Source of the DNA: Clostridium sp. D53t1_180928_C8
Lineage (GTDB): Bacteria > Bacillota > Clostridia > Clostridiales > Clostridiaceae
NCBI RefSeq assembly: GCF_015667795.1
Contig: NZ_JADPEL010000009.1
Coordinates: forward strand, 62,001-126,000
Length of the DNA: 64,000 nt
Reading direction: 5' to 3'
Every line of letters begins with the position of its first letter. Positions within the stretch are counted from its first letter, which is position 1. Both the position numbers and the translations under genes were made by a program. The notes below the pieces were generated by a model. That model was not told the origin of the DNA. It was given only the letters and a program-made list of their open reading frames with translations, and ran no database searches. Of this stretch, positions 19,342-28,817 are shown piece by piece.

Positions 19342-19523
19342 TCAATCTCTACAATTTTAATAACTAAATCACTTTTTAATAATTCTGATTTAGAAAAACC
19401 TTTTCTAAAACATCTTATTTGTTTATATTTTTCTCCATTCATTTCAAAATCAAGAACATCAATACGATCACCACTATATATTATAGGATCCTTTTGCCCT
19501 TTAATATTAATCTTAATTTTCAT
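19335..19523 (-). CDS. Small hypothetical protein, 62 residues
   Basis: I do not recognise this family. The sequence is basic with a predicted beta-rich start (KIKINIKGQKDPIIYSGDRID) and a single cysteine. A good AGGAG ribosome binding site stands eight bases before the ATG and a terminator overlaps its end. It is therefore likely to be a real gene. Confidence 0.65.
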   Translation of the reverse strand: MKIKINIKGQKDPIIYSGDRIDVLDFEMNGEKYKQIRCFRKGFSKSELLKSDLVIKIVEIEK

Positions 19524-19582
19524 AACTTACTCCTTTGTTTCAATTATACCTTTAGTATACATCATGATTTTAAATTTATAAA

Positions 19583-19615
19583 GAAAAAAGGAAAAGTTTA
19601 TATAAACCTTTCCTT
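19583..19615 (-). terminator. Terminator of the acetate transporter gene
   Basis: GGAAAGGTTTATATAAACTTTTCC is a near-perfect inverted repeat on the minus strand with a T-rich tail. Confidence 0.8.
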
Positions 19616-19632
19616 ATCTTTATGAATTTAAT

Positions 19633-20244
19633 TTACTTTTTGAAAATCCCAAACGGTTTTCCTACTGGTACAAATACTCTTCCAAAATGTTTATTTAATA
19701 CAGCTGCTGCAGAACCATAGAATGACATTATTGCTATTAATAATTCAGACCATGCAGCTAACCCATGTGAAAACTCAGGCATAATACCAAAAGAATTTAA
19801 TGATAAACCTATGAATAAGAAATCAATTAAAACAAATATTATAAATAATACTTTGTGAGTTTCCATTGCACCTATTGTCATAAATGCAGTAAATATTAAG
19901 TAACCTAAGAAAGCAAATCCTAATTGCTTAGTATCTGTAGCTTGAGCTAACTTTTCTCCAAATACTCTATTTTGAATTAACCATGTGAATCCCATTGAGT
20001 ACCAGAAGAATGCATAAGCACCAAATGCTGTTGCTCCAAAAGTATTATCATGTTTAAAATCGTTAATACAAGCAAATAATTGAGCTGTTGCTCCTAAGAA
20101 TATAGCCCATGGCAATACTAAAGATACTCCTGAAGTCCACCCTAATTTTTGAGATGAAGCAACTAAAGTAATTATAGCTAGTCCAAATAAACCTAATGCT
20201 GACGGATCAGCAGTAACAATTTTTATCTTTTGCGTGTTTTCCAT
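19633..20244 (-). CDS. satP: GPR1/FUN34/YaaH-family acetate/succinate transporter
   Basis: The protein has six hydrophobic segments and starts with the family motif in the form ADPSALGLFGLAI (usually NPxPLGL). The FGATAFGAYAFFWYS segment after the third helix is also diagnostic. Members (SatP, Ato proteins) move acetate and succinate with protons through a hexameric channel-like assembly in the cytoplasmic membrane. At 203 residues it is standard. It is monocistronic, with its own strong promoter and terminator. In a fermenter it may balance acetate. Confidence 0.9.
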   Translation of the reverse strand: MENTQKIKIVTADPSALGLFGLAIITLVASSQKLGWTSGVSLVLPWAIFLGATAQLFACINDFKHDNTFGATAFGAYAFFWYSMGFTWLIQNRVFGEKLAQATDTKQLGFAFLGYLIFTAFMTIGAMETHKVLFIIFVLIDFLFIGLSLNSFGIMPEFSHGLAAWSELLIAIMSFYGSAAAVLNKHFGRVFVPVGKPFGIFKK

Positions 20245-20281
20245 TTTTTCCTCCTAAGAAACATTTATTATGACCTAATCA

Positions 20282-20310
20282 AGATTATCAGAAACTGCTT
20301 ATCTTGTCAA
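20282..20310 (-). promoter_or_regulatory. Promoter of the acetate transporter gene
   Basis: On the minus strand a consensus TTGACA (20305-20310) and TAATCT (20282-20287) are 17 bases apart, 38 bases before the ATG. Confidence 0.75.
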
Positions 20311-20314
20311 CGAT

Positions 20315-22240
20315 TTATACTCTATTATTATTATATTCCTCTATTCTTTTAGCAATCTCCTCTAAATATTCTTGACGCTCATATTTTTCTAGCAGCTCCT
20401 CTTCTAATTTTCCCTTTTCCTGATCCAATTCATTTAACAAACCATAACTACTAGAGTTTTTCTCCATTTCCTCTTCTATCCCTGCTATTTTTAATTCTAT
20501 AGCCTCAATATCATTATAAATATTTTCAAATTCTTTTTGTTCCTTAAAAGTAAACTTAGGTCTTTCATCTTTATTCTTAACGTACTCTTTTTTCTTAGTA
20601 GATTCTACCTTATTCCCCTGTTCACCTTTTTCCTTCAAGAACTTTATTTCTCTATTTATTAAATAATCACTATAATTTCCATTATATATATTAATTAATC
20701 CTTTATTCTCAAAAGAAAAAATCTTATTACAAATTCTATCTAAGAAATATCTATCATGAGATACAACTATTACAACACCAACAAATTCATCAATAAAATC
20801 CTCTAATATTTTTAGAGTTTCTATATCAAGATCATTTGTAGGCTCATCTAGTATAAGAACATTAGGAGCCTCCATTAGAACCCTCATTAAGTGTAATCTT
20901 CTTCTCTCTCCTCCTGATAGTTTTTCAATCATAGTATACTGCATTGTTCCATCAAATAAGAATCTTTCCGCCAATTGAGAAGCACTTATTTTACTACCAT
21001 CCTCTGTTGGTATCCACTCTCCACCTTCCCTTATATAATCAATAGCCTTCATAGTTAAATCCATATGAGAATCATCTTGAGTAAATGTTGCTATTTTTAC
21101 AGTTTCTCCAACCTCAACCTCTCCTCTATCAGGATTAATTGAACCTCTTATTAAACTTAAGAGAGTCGTCTTACCAACACCATTATTTCCTATTATACCT
21201 ATTCTATCTTCCTTTAAAATGGTATAGTTAAAATCATTTATAAGATTTTTATCTCCATAACCCTTACATATGTTATGCATCTCAATAATCTTCTTACCCA
21301 ATCTAGTACCTATGAAAGACATTTCAACACTTGGCTTTTGCGCTATATAATCTTGATTAACTAACTCATCAAATCTTTGAAGTCTAGCTTTTTGTTTTGT
21401 TGTTCTAGCTTTAGCACCTCTTCTAACCCACTGTAATTCTTTTTGAATTAACTTTTGTCTTTTCTCCTCTGATACTGATTCTACTTCTAACCTTTCAGCC
21501 TTTTTCTCTAAGAAGTCACTATAATTACCTACATATTGATAGATATTACCTCTATCTAACTCCAATATCCTATTAGATACTCGATCTAAGAAGTATCTAT
21601 CATGAGTAATCATTAATAGAGCTCCTTTTCTATTATTTAAATATTCTTCTAACCACTCTATAGAATCTGAATCCAAGTGGTTTGTAGGCTCATCTAAAAC
21701 TAATAATTCGCAAGGTTTGATTAATGCAGAAGCTAAAAATACTCTTTTCTTTTGACCACCTGATAAAGAACCCATTTTCAGTGTATAATCCTTTATTCCA
21801 AGTTTATTTAGTATTACCTTTACTTCACTTTCTAAGTTCCACAAATTTAAAGTATCTATTTTTTCTTGAATTTTAATCAGTCTATTATTATCCTCTTCAT
21901 TAAAACCATTAGAACTCATTTTTTCCAATAACTCTTCATACTCCATTAACAATTTCATTTCAGGAGTATCACCTTTAAATATTTGCTGAAGCACAGTTGC
22001 ATCTAAATCAAAGGGTGAGTTTTGTTCTAAATACTCTATCCTAACACCTTTACCCTTAGTTAAAGTTCCTTCAAAAAATTCATCCTTACCAGTTACAATT
22101 TTTAACAAAGTAGATTTTCCACTACCATTTAAACCTATAACTCCAATCTTATCTCCTTCATTTATACCAAAAGATACATTATTTAATAGTATTTTTTCAC
22201 TATAAGTTTTACTAATATTTTCAATGTTTAATAAATTCAT
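20315..22240 (-). CDS. ABC-F ATPase, Uup/YfmR-type
   Basis: Two ABC domains are joined by the ABC-F linker. Walker A motifs are GLNGSGKST and GNNGVGKTT; signatures are LSGGQKKRVFLA and LSGGERRRLHLM; Walker B motifs end in DEPTNHLD and DEPTNDLD. The interdomain segment WVRRGAKARTTKQKARLQRF and the C-terminal coiled coil (about residues 570-641) are those of Uup and YfmR. These act on ribosomes, relieving stalls together with EF-P, and not as drug pumps. There is no membrane domain. A separate, decayed ABC-F gene of the antibiotic-resistance type lies at the right end of the window. Confidence 0.92.
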   Translation of the reverse strand: MNLLNIENISKTYSEKILLNNVSFGINEGDKIGVIGLNGSGKSTLLKIVTGKDEFFEGTLTKGKGVRIEYLEQNSPFDLDATVLQQIFKGDTPEMKLLMEYEELLEKMSSNGFNEEDNNRLIKIQEKIDTLNLWNLESEVKVILNKLGIKDYTLKMGSLSGGQKKRVFLASALIKPCELLVLDEPTNHLDSDSIEWLEEYLNNRKGALLMITHDRYFLDRVSNRILELDRGNIYQYVGNYSDFLEKKAERLEVESVSEEKRQKLIQKELQWVRRGAKARTTKQKARLQRFDELVNQDYIAQKPSVEMSFIGTRLGKKIIEMHNICKGYGDKNLINDFNYTILKEDRIGIIGNNGVGKTTLLSLIRGSINPDRGEVEVGETVKIATFTQDDSHMDLTMKAIDYIREGGEWIPTEDGSKISASQLAERFLFDGTMQYTMIEKLSGGERRRLHLMRVLMEAPNVLILDEPTNDLDIETLKILEDFIDEFVGVVIVVSHDRYFLDRICNKIFSFENKGLINIYNGNYSDYLINREIKFLKEKGEQGNKVESTKKKEYVKNKDERPKFTFKEQKEFENIYNDIEAIELKIAGIEEEMEKNSSSYGLLNELDQEKGKLEEELLEKYERQEYLEEIAKRIEEYNNNRV

Positions 22241-22309
22241 TTTTTTCTCCTTTGATTATTCATTTCATTCACTAATTTTATCATATTTTAATGATATAGT
22301 TCAAATTTA

Positions 22310-22356
22310 ATAAAAAAATAAGAGATATCTTATTTTAGATACCCCTTATTTTTTTA
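22310..22356 (-). terminator. Terminator of the 612-residue gene
   Basis: AATAAGGGGTATCT pairs with AGATATCTCTTATT using two G-T pairs, followed by a T run on the minus strand. Confidence 0.8.
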
Positions 22357-24195
22357 TTATTCATTTATTAATTTGTGTATTTTTTCTACTTCATCATTTT
22401 TACTTAACCACCAATTTCTATACCACACAAAAATTATTTTATCCTCCGAATTAATTAAATCTATTATTTTAATAAGTTCTTCATAGTCAAAAAACTCTTT
22501 ATTATTTATATATATGATTTTATTTTTTTCCTTATTAAAATTAACATATATTACTGAAATATCATCATCTTCCCTAAAAATAGTATATCCTAAATTATTA
22601 AGCATTTTAAAAATATTTCTATCTAATCTTTCATTACATTTTTTATTTTCTTTAACATTCTTCTCCTCTATTTGATTATTCAATTCTGACTGACTTACAA
22701 TTAAATCAAATTTTTCATCTATCTTATCTTTACATTGTTTATATTGATCCTCATCTAAAATTAATATAGGAAATATATTTAATAACAATTCACCATTTTC
22801 TTCATTATATCTATTATCACATAACTTATCTACATTAACACTATCAAGTTTTATATTTTTTCTTTCACAAAAACCTTTTATCCCCTTAATACAACTTTCT
22901 CTTAAAGCTTGTATTAGAATTTTGTTATAGGATTTTAATGATTCATTTAATTTATTTATCTTTTCATATACTTTATTATAAGAATTTATAGTATCTGCTC
23001 TTTCATTTTCTACATATTCTATCTGTTTATAAAAATAGTAATTTTCTATAAATTCTAATATATTGATTAACTCTCTCTTATCATCTATTTTTTCATATAT
23101 ATATTCTAAAATTTTAATTAATTCCTCATCTAACCTCTTCACCTTCTTTTCTAACGTTAAATAATCTTTATAAATAGATAACGTTTCTTTTATATATAAA
23201 ATATAATTATATAACTCTTCTTCATTTATAATACAATTATTTATTTTATCTAAAACTTCATTTTTAAATACCTTTTTTACGAAAGAGAATGAATTAGAAA
23301 AAAGCTTTAAATTTTCTATGTTTTCTATATATTGATTATATATTAACTCTTCCTTCTCATTATACTCCTCATATCTTTTCTTTTTCTCATTAATCATTTC
23401 CTTATATCTTTTTATTCCAATGTACTTATACCATTTTAACCTTTCTATATCATCCAATATATTCTTATTATGCTTATAGTTCACATTTTTAGCTATTTCC
23501 TTAATCTGATCATTACTATAATTTTTATAATAAACTTTATCCTCCTGAAAATCACTGGTATAATCATTAAAATAAATTGGTGGTATAAATGCAAAGGTAT
23601 TGTTTAACACTCCACTTAATTTTTTAATTATATCATCAATACAATTTTCTTGAATATCATCCCTAAGCACATCAAATCTCTTATTACTATTAAATTTTTT
23701 ATATCTTATAAAGGTATTTACACAATTATTTTTTATTAATTCTTTTACCTTTTTTATTATAGTTAAACTATCATTTTCACTTATTACAGGAGCTTTACTT
23801 AATAAAGAATAATATTCAAACTCCTTATCTTTAAATTCAATATTTTTCTGAGTTATTGAATATAAATCATTTAAAGAGTATTTTATAGAATCTTTATCAA
23901 TAAATCCAGAGAATATTTTAATAATATTTTCTGCATTATTAACAATTTGCCTTCTAAGAACTATCATTTTTTTTACTTCTAAATTCTTATAATTAGTATC
24001 ACTTATAATTTTATCAATTTCTATATTCAAACTATCTTTATCAAATTTATTAATTATAAATTCTTTAAAATATATAATAAGTTCCTCTAAGTCATTTCCT
24101 TGCTTAATTATTGCAACCTTTTTGTTGTTTATTAAATTTTCTACTATATCATCAAAAGCTTTATTATTTAACATAAGTCTATATACACTATTCAT
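22357..24195 (-). CDS. Large hypothetical protein; possible relic of a superfamily 1 helicase
   Basis: No family is recognised with confidence. The protein is Lys/Glu/Asn/Tyr-rich with long coiled-coil-like stretches (about 260-310, 330-440). Three places recall the large helicases annotated with DUF4011/AAA_11. They are an early INNKKVAIIKQGNDLEEL (like GKTVLFVSEK), an NIFPILILDED...EKFDLIVSQSE block where such helicases have FDLVIFDEAS, and a C-terminal IFVWYRNWW (590-596) like RIWSTDWW of their terminal nuclease domain. None of the catalytic residues (Walker A, DEAS, nuclease Asp/Glu) is present. It would be a catalytically dead derivative if the likeness is real. Confidence 0.55.
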   Translation of the reverse strand: MNSVYRLMLNNKAFDDIVENLINNKKVAIIKQGNDLEELIIYFKEFIINKFDKDSLNIEIDKIISDTNYKNLEVKKMIVLRRQIVNNAENIIKIFSGFIDKDSIKYSLNDLYSITQKNIEFKDKEFEYYSLLSKAPVISENDSLTIIKKVKELIKNNCVNTFIRYKKFNSNKRFDVLRDDIQENCIDDIIKKLSGVLNNTFAFIPPIYFNDYTSDFQEDKVYYKNYSNDQIKEIAKNVNYKHNKNILDDIERLKWYKYIGIKRYKEMINEKKKRYEEYNEKEELIYNQYIENIENLKLFSNSFSFVKKVFKNEVLDKINNCIINEEELYNYILYIKETLSIYKDYLTLEKKVKRLDEELIKILEYIYEKIDDKRELINILEFIENYYFYKQIEYVENERADTINSYNKVYEKINKLNESLKSYNKILIQALRESCIKGIKGFCERKNIKLDSVNVDKLCDNRYNEENGELLLNIFPILILDEDQYKQCKDKIDEKFDLIVSQSELNNQIEEKNVKENKKCNERLDRNIFKMLNNLGYTIFREDDDISVIYVNFNKEKNKIIYINNKEFFDYEELIKIIDLINSEDKIIFVWYRNWWLSKNDEVEKIHKLINE

Positions 24196-24274
24196 AGTAA
24201 TATTCTCCTCATACCCTTATTACTATATAAATATGTTTTCTCAATTAATTAGATTACTACGAATATGATTTTAA

Positions 24275-24318
24275 TAAAAAAACTCGTTCCTGACATATGA
24301 TTATGCCCTGAACGAGTC
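24275..24318 (-). terminator. Terminator of purB
   Basis: ACTCGTTC pairs with GAACGAGT across a 20-base loop; a run of seven T follows on the minus strand. Confidence 0.75.
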
Positions 24319-24330
24319 TTATGTTAATAT

Positions 24331-25761
24331 TTATACATTTATTTCACTTTTTATATCAAGAGCATCTTTATTATCTCTTATAACCGGTTCTACATACTCT
24401 TCTATAAATTCAACAACTTGGCTTGGAGCTCTTCCAACAAACTTTTGTGGATCTATAATAGCTAAAATTTCTTCTTCACTTAAATTAAATGATTCATCTG
24501 CTATAATTCTTTCTATTAAATCATTATTTAAACCTTCACCTTTAACTCTTTGAGATGCAGCCATAGAATGAACTCTTACTCTTTCGTGTAATTCTTGTCT
24601 ATCTCCGCCCTTTTTAACTGATTCCATCATTATATTTTCTGTAGCCATGAAAGGTAATTCATTATTAACATGACTAGCAATTACTTTATCATATACAACC
24701 ATATTTTCAGCTATATTAATATATAAGTTTAATACTCCATCTAAAGCTAAGAACGCTTCCGCAACAGATATTCTCTTATTAGCTGAATCATCTAAAGTTC
24801 TTTCAAACCATTGTGTAGAAGCTGTTATAGCAGGATTTAACGCATTTACAATTACAGTTCTAGCTAAGGCACCAATTCTTTCACTTCTCATAGGGTTTCT
24901 CTTATAAGCCATTGCAGATGATCCTATTTGATGCTTTTCAAACGGTTCTTCAACCTCTTTCATACTTTGTAATAATCTTAAATCATTACTAAACTTGTAT
25001 GCACTTTGAGCAACCTCAGATAATGTATTTAAAACTATAGAATCTACTTTTCTAGGATATGTTTGACCAGTTACTCCATAACTTTTATCAAATCCCATTT
25101 TTTCAGCAACATATGTATCTAACGCTTTAACTTTAGCTTCATCACCTTCAAATAAATTCATAAAACTAGCTTGAGTACCAGTTGTTCCTTTTACTCCTCT
25201 TAATTTTAATTTAGTTAATAAGAAGTCAATGTTTTCTATATCTAAAACTAAATCTTGCATCCATAAAGAAGCTCTTTTACCTACTGTAGTTAATTGAGCA
25301 GGTTGGAAATGTGTAAACCCTAAAGTTGGCATATCTTTGTATTTCATTGCAAAATTAGAAAGGTGATATAATACAGTTACTATTTTTTTCTTAGTTAATA
25401 ATAAAGCATCTCTCATTATTATTATATCAGTATTATCACCAACATAGCAGCTTGTAGCTCCTAAATGTATTATTCCCTTTGCATTTGGACATTGTAATCC
25501 ATAAGCATGAACATGACTCATAACATCATGTCTAACTTCCTTTTCCTTCTTAATAGCTTCTTCATAATTTATATTATCTATATTAGACTTTAATTCATTT
25601 ATTTGTTCATCAGTAATATTTAAGCCTAACTCTTTTTCACCTTCAGCTAATGCAACCCATAGCTTTCTCCAAGTTGAAAATTTCATATCATCAGAAAATA
25701 TATAACTCATTTCCTTTGATGCATATCTTGAGTTTAATGGCGAATTGTATAAGTTTGTCAT
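24331..25761 (-). CDS. purB: Adenylosuccinate lyase
   Basis: PurB removes fumarate from SAICAR and from adenylosuccinate in purine synthesis. The fumarase/aspartase superfamily signature is present as GSSAMAYKRNPMRSE near residue 280, with the catalytic serine in the flexible loop. The TSCYVGDNTD and QTYPRK regions also fit. The length of 476 residues matches the longer PurB type in clostridia. The ribosome binding site is GGAGGT. It is monocistronic; no purine riboswitch is visible in the short leader. Confidence 0.96.
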   Translation of the reverse strand: MTNLYNSPLNSRYASKEMSYIFSDDMKFSTWRKLWVALAEGEKELGLNITDEQINELKSNIDNINYEEAIKKEKEVRHDVMSHVHAYGLQCPNAKGIIHLGATSCYVGDNTDIIIMRDALLLTKKKIVTVLYHLSNFAMKYKDMPTLGFTHFQPAQLTTVGKRASLWMQDLVLDIENIDFLLTKLKLRGVKGTTGTQASFMNLFEGDEAKVKALDTYVAEKMGFDKSYGVTGQTYPRKVDSIVLNTLSEVAQSAYKFSNDLRLLQSMKEVEEPFEKHQIGSSAMAYKRNPMRSERIGALARTVIVNALNPAITASTQWFERTLDDSANKRISVAEAFLALDGVLNLYINIAENMVVYDKVIASHVNNELPFMATENIMMESVKKGGDRQELHERVRVHSMAASQRVKGEGLNNDLIERIIADESFNLSEEEILAIIDPQKFVGRAPSQVVEFIEEYVEPVIRDNKDALDIKSEINV

Positions 25762-25898
25762 TTGAATACCTCCGAATATTTTTTATCATTCATTTAATAT
25801 AATTCGTATTATATCATATTTTTATTTAGTTTGTAAGTTATAATTTCAAAAAAAATTTCATATTATTTTATATAAATATATAATACGGAGGAATTATT

Positions 25899-26123
25899 AT
25901 GTGTAAATTAAATCTCTTTGACAAACTCTCTGCTATTCTTGTTTTATTAGGTTCATTTAATTGTGGTGGCATCGGCCTTTTCAGCACTAATATTATCGCT
26001 TCTTTAGTAGGTAATAACGTTATTATTTTTAGAATAATATATATTTTAATCTTAGTCGGCGCAATCGATTTGATTTCACTTTTATTTAGATGTAATATTT
26101 TTAAAACAATAAATAATAATTAA
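25899..26123 (+). CDS. DUF378 family small membrane protein
   Basis: The 74 residues contain two membrane helices. The DUF378 pattern is FDKLSAILVLLGSFNCGGIGLF, written here in two parts: FDKLSAILVLLGSFN, then CGGIGLF where NWG-GLF is usual. The second helix is FRIIYILILVGAIDLI. The role is unknown. GGAGG lies eight bases before the ATG. Confidence 0.8.
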   Translation: MCKLNLFDKLSAILVLLGSFNCGGIGLFSTNIIASLVGNNVIIFRIIYILILVGAIDLISLLFRCNIFKTINNN

Positions 26124-26149
26124 TTCCACTACATAAAAATTAACAAAAT

Positions 26150-26178
26150 AAAAAAAAGTGCATAAAGCACTTTTTTTA
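26150..26178. terminator. Bidirectional terminator
   Basis: AAAAAAAGTGC / GCACTTTTTTT with an ATAAA loop, shared by the DUF378 gene (+) and the HPr gene (-). Confidence 0.9.
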
Positions 26179-26180
26179 TT

Positions 26181-26441
26181 TTAGTCTTCTAAAGTTTCGA
26201 TTAATTTAGCGATTTCTTCAGCTGCTAAAGTTTCATCATCACCACTAGCAGTAACTGTGATGTTAGCTCCTTTAGTAACTCCTAAAGATAAAACACCGAT
26301 TAAGCTTTTAACATTAGCTTTCTTTCCGTTAAACTCAATGCTTACATCTGATTTGAAAGATGAAGCCTTTTTAACTAATAAAGTCGCTGGTCTTGCATGT
26401 AAACCAGTTCCATTGTTTACTATTACTTCTTTAGATACCAT
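26181..26441 (-). CDS. ptsH: Phosphocarrier protein HPr
   Basis: HPr relays phosphate from enzyme I to sugar-specific EIIA proteins of the PTS. Its regulatory serine is used by HPr kinase in carbon catabolite repression. His15 lies in GTGLHARPAT and Ser46 in NVKSLIGVLSLG. The frame opens at a GTG (26450) that overlaps the GAGGTG ribosome binding site; the ATG at 26441 gives the usual 86 residues. It is not linked to ptsI here, as is common in clostridia. Confidence 0.94.
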   Translation of the reverse strand: MVSKEVIVNNGTGLHARPATLLVKKASSFKSDVSIEFNGKKANVKSLIGVLSLGVTKGANITVTASGDDETLAAEEIAKLIETLED

Positions 26442-26580
26442 TAAACACACCTCTTTACGTATAATATATTATATATCTAACGATTACATTATATAACGTC
26501 TTTCAAAGAATTTCAATACTAAAATACTTTTTAATAAAAAAGTTAAGCATTTTTTATTCTCAAATCGTTTTCTTATATGT

Positions 26581-26841
26581 TTATCTAGGTTGAACTATTA
26601 GTTTTATAGCAGTTCTTTCCTCTCCATCAATTTCTATATCTGTAAAGGCAGGCACACATACTATGTCTCTTCCGCTTGGTGCTACAAAGCCCCTTGCAAT
26701 TGCTATAGCCTTTACCGCTTGATTTATTGCACCTGCACCTACAGCTTGTATTTCTACAATATTCTTTTCTTTAATTATTGCTGCTAACGCACCTGCCACT
26801 GAATTTGGATTAGATTTTGTTGATACTTTTAATACTTCCAT
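26581..26841 (-). CDS. spoVS: Stage V sporulation protein S
   Basis: At 86 residues this is a near-canonical SpoVS, an Alba-like small DNA/RNA-binding protein. It contains VSTKSNPNSVAGALA, the AVGAGAINQAVKAIAIARG block and a C-terminal AIKLIVQPR. It is needed for normal septation and engulfment-stage progress in Bacillus and is one of the clearest signs that the host forms spores. Its position just after rny is conserved. Confidence 0.95.
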   Translation of the reverse strand: MEVLKVSTKSNPNSVAGALAAIIKEKNIVEIQAVGAGAINQAVKAIAIARGFVAPSGRDIVCVPAFTDIEIDGEERTAIKLIVQPR

Positions 26842-26965
26842 TTGTATTTCTACCTCCTGATTTTAAAATCGTTTACATCTAATAACATATAGTTACTTAT
26901 ATGATTATATATTCTACAAAATACTTAAATCTCCTTCTTTAATTTCAAAAAAATTTTTATAAATA

Positions 26966-27004
26966 AAAAAAATACATTTTGTACTCATACAAAATGTATT
27001 TTTT
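26966..27004 (-). terminator. Terminator of rny
   Basis: AAAATACATTTTGTA / TACAAAATGTATTTT with a CTCA loop and T run on the minus strand. Confidence 0.85.
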
Positions 27005-27010
27005 ATTTAT

Positions 27011-28555
27011 TTATTTAGCAAAATCCACAGCTCTTATTTCTCTTATTACATTGATCTTAATTTGCCCTGGATACTCTAATTGTTCTTCAACACTCTTAGC
27101 TAAATTACGAGCTAACTCTATTGAACCAGCATCGTCTAATTGTTCTGGTTTAACCATAATTCTAATTTCTCTTCCAGCTTGAATGGCATATGACTTATCT
27201 ACGCCCTCATAAGAATTTGCAATTTCTTCAAGTTTCTCTAATCTCTTAATATAAGCTTCTAGCGTTTCTCTTCTTGCTCCTGGTCTTGCTGCTGATATTG
27301 CATCAGCCGCTTGAACTAAAACAGCTTCTAAAGACATCATTTCTACATCGCCATGGTGAGCTGCAATAGCGTTTACCACTAAAGGTGATTCATGATACTT
27401 TTTAGCAAAATCTCCTCCTATTAAAGCGTGAGGACCTTCTTGCTCTTGATCTATTGCCTTACCAATGTCATGCAATAAACCTGCTCTTTTAGCTAAATTT
27501 ACATCAAGACCTAGTTCTGAAGCCATAACGCTTGCTAAGTATGCAACTTCTATTGAATGTTTTAAAACATTTTGACCATAGCTAGTTCTATACTTCAATC
27601 TTCCTAAAAGTCTTATAATTTCAGGATGTAAACCATGTACTCCTGTTTCTAAAGTCGCTTGTTCGCCTTCTTCTTTAATATCATTTTCAACATCTTTTTT
27701 GGCTCTTTCAACCATTTCTTCAATTCTAGCTGGATGTATTCTTCCATCTACAATTAATTTTTCAAGTGCTATTCTAGCTACCTCTCTTCTTATAGGATCA
27801 AAGCTAGATAAAATAACAGCTTCTGGAGTATCATCAATTATTAAATCTACTCCTGTTAATGTTTCGAGTGTTCTTATGTTTCTACCTTCTCTTCCAATAA
27901 TTCTGCCTTTCATTTCATCATTTGGCAATGCAACCACATGAACTGTTGATTCAGATACATGATCCGCTGCACATCTTTGAATCGCAGTAGTTATAATTTC
28001 TCTAGACTTTTTATCAGCCTCTTCTTTAGCTTTTGACTCAATTTCTTTAATCAATAAAGCTGCATCGTGAGAAACTTCTTTTCTAACTTCTCCTAGAAGA
28101 ATTTCTTTCGCTTCTTCCGTTGTTAAATTGGAAATCCTTTCCAATTCTTCTCTTCTTTTTACGTATAACTGCTGAACGTTTTCTTCCATTTGATCAATTT
28201 CTTGCAATCTCTTATTGATAGTTTCTTCTTTCTTTTCTAAAAGATCACTCTTTTTGTCTAAAGATTCTTCTCTTTGAAGAATTCTTCTTTCAAGCCTTTG
28301 AATTTCATTTCTTCTCTCTCGAGAATCTCTGTCTAAATCATTTCTTAGTCTGTGAACCTCTTCTTTAGCCTCTAAAATAGCTTCTTTTTTAGTTGCTTCT
28401 GCTTCTTTCTTAGCTTTTTCTACTAAATCATCTGCTTCTTTTTCTAAAAATAAAACCTTCTTTTGTGTGGCTTTTTGTATAGCTTTGTATACGATAAAAC
28501 CGAATACTACTAATAATAAAATATCGACCAATATCATTGGTAATATATTATCCAA
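27011..28555 (-). CDS. rny: Ribonuclease Y
   Basis: RNase Y is the membrane-bound endoribonuclease that starts mRNA decay in Firmicutes. The order is an N-terminal membrane helix (1-23), a long coiled coil (about 25-195), a KH domain ([15 protein letters not shown] near residue 215) and an HD domain ([16 protein letters not shown]). The start codon is TTG, eight bases after GGAGGTG; no ATG fits better. It is 514 residues, the normal size, and lies between spoVS and recA. Confidence 0.97.
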   Translation of the reverse strand: MDNILPMILVDILLLVVFGFIVYKAIQKATQKKVLFLEKEADDLVEKAKKEAEATKKEAILEAKEEVHRLRNDLDRDSRERRNEIQRLERRILQREESLDKKSDLLEKKEETINKRLQEIDQMEENVQQLYVKRREELERISNLTTEEAKEILLGEVRKEVSHDAALLIKEIESKAKEEADKKSREIITTAIQRCAADHVSESTVHVVALPNDEMKGRIIGREGRNIRTLETLTGVDLIIDDTPEAVILSSFDPIRREVARIALEKLIVDGRIHPARIEEMVERAKKDVENDIKEEGEQATLETGVHGLHPEIIRLLGRLKYRTSYGQNVLKHSIEVAYLASVMASELGLDVNLAKRAGLLHDIGKAIDQEQEGPHALIGGDFAKKYHESPLVVNAIAAHHGDVEMMSLEAVLVQAADAISAARPGARRETLEAYIKRLEKLEEIANSYEGVDKSYAIQAGREIRIMVKPEQLDDAGSIELARNLAKSVEEQLEYPGQIKINVIREIRAVDFAK

Positions 28556-28773
28556 ACTAACACCTCCTCGTAAAATCTCTATTTATATTTGAATAGAGAA
28601 CGTCTAGGTGTCATATTATTCTCACTGTCCCTTTGAATATGATAAACCAGTATTTGTTATTATTTTACCTTAAAAACAAAATTATGTCAAGATTAGTTGA
28701 TTGGTATATAGATATAAGAAAATACATCTATATCCTTCATTTTTAGTATTTCCTATTTGAATAATATATATTA

Positions 28774-28809
28774 AAGGACTATATAATTAATATTAATTAT
28801 ATAGTCCTT
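28774..28809 (-). terminator. Terminator of recA
   Basis: A perfect inverted repeat with 17-bp arms (AAGGACTATATAATTAA) and a two-base centre, T-rich on the minus strand. Confidence 0.85.
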
Positions 28810-28817
28810 ATTATTAC

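Noticed and set aside
25762-25898. Purine riboswitch before purB
   Set aside because: The leader is short and none of the conserved junction sequence of the purine aptamer could be seen.
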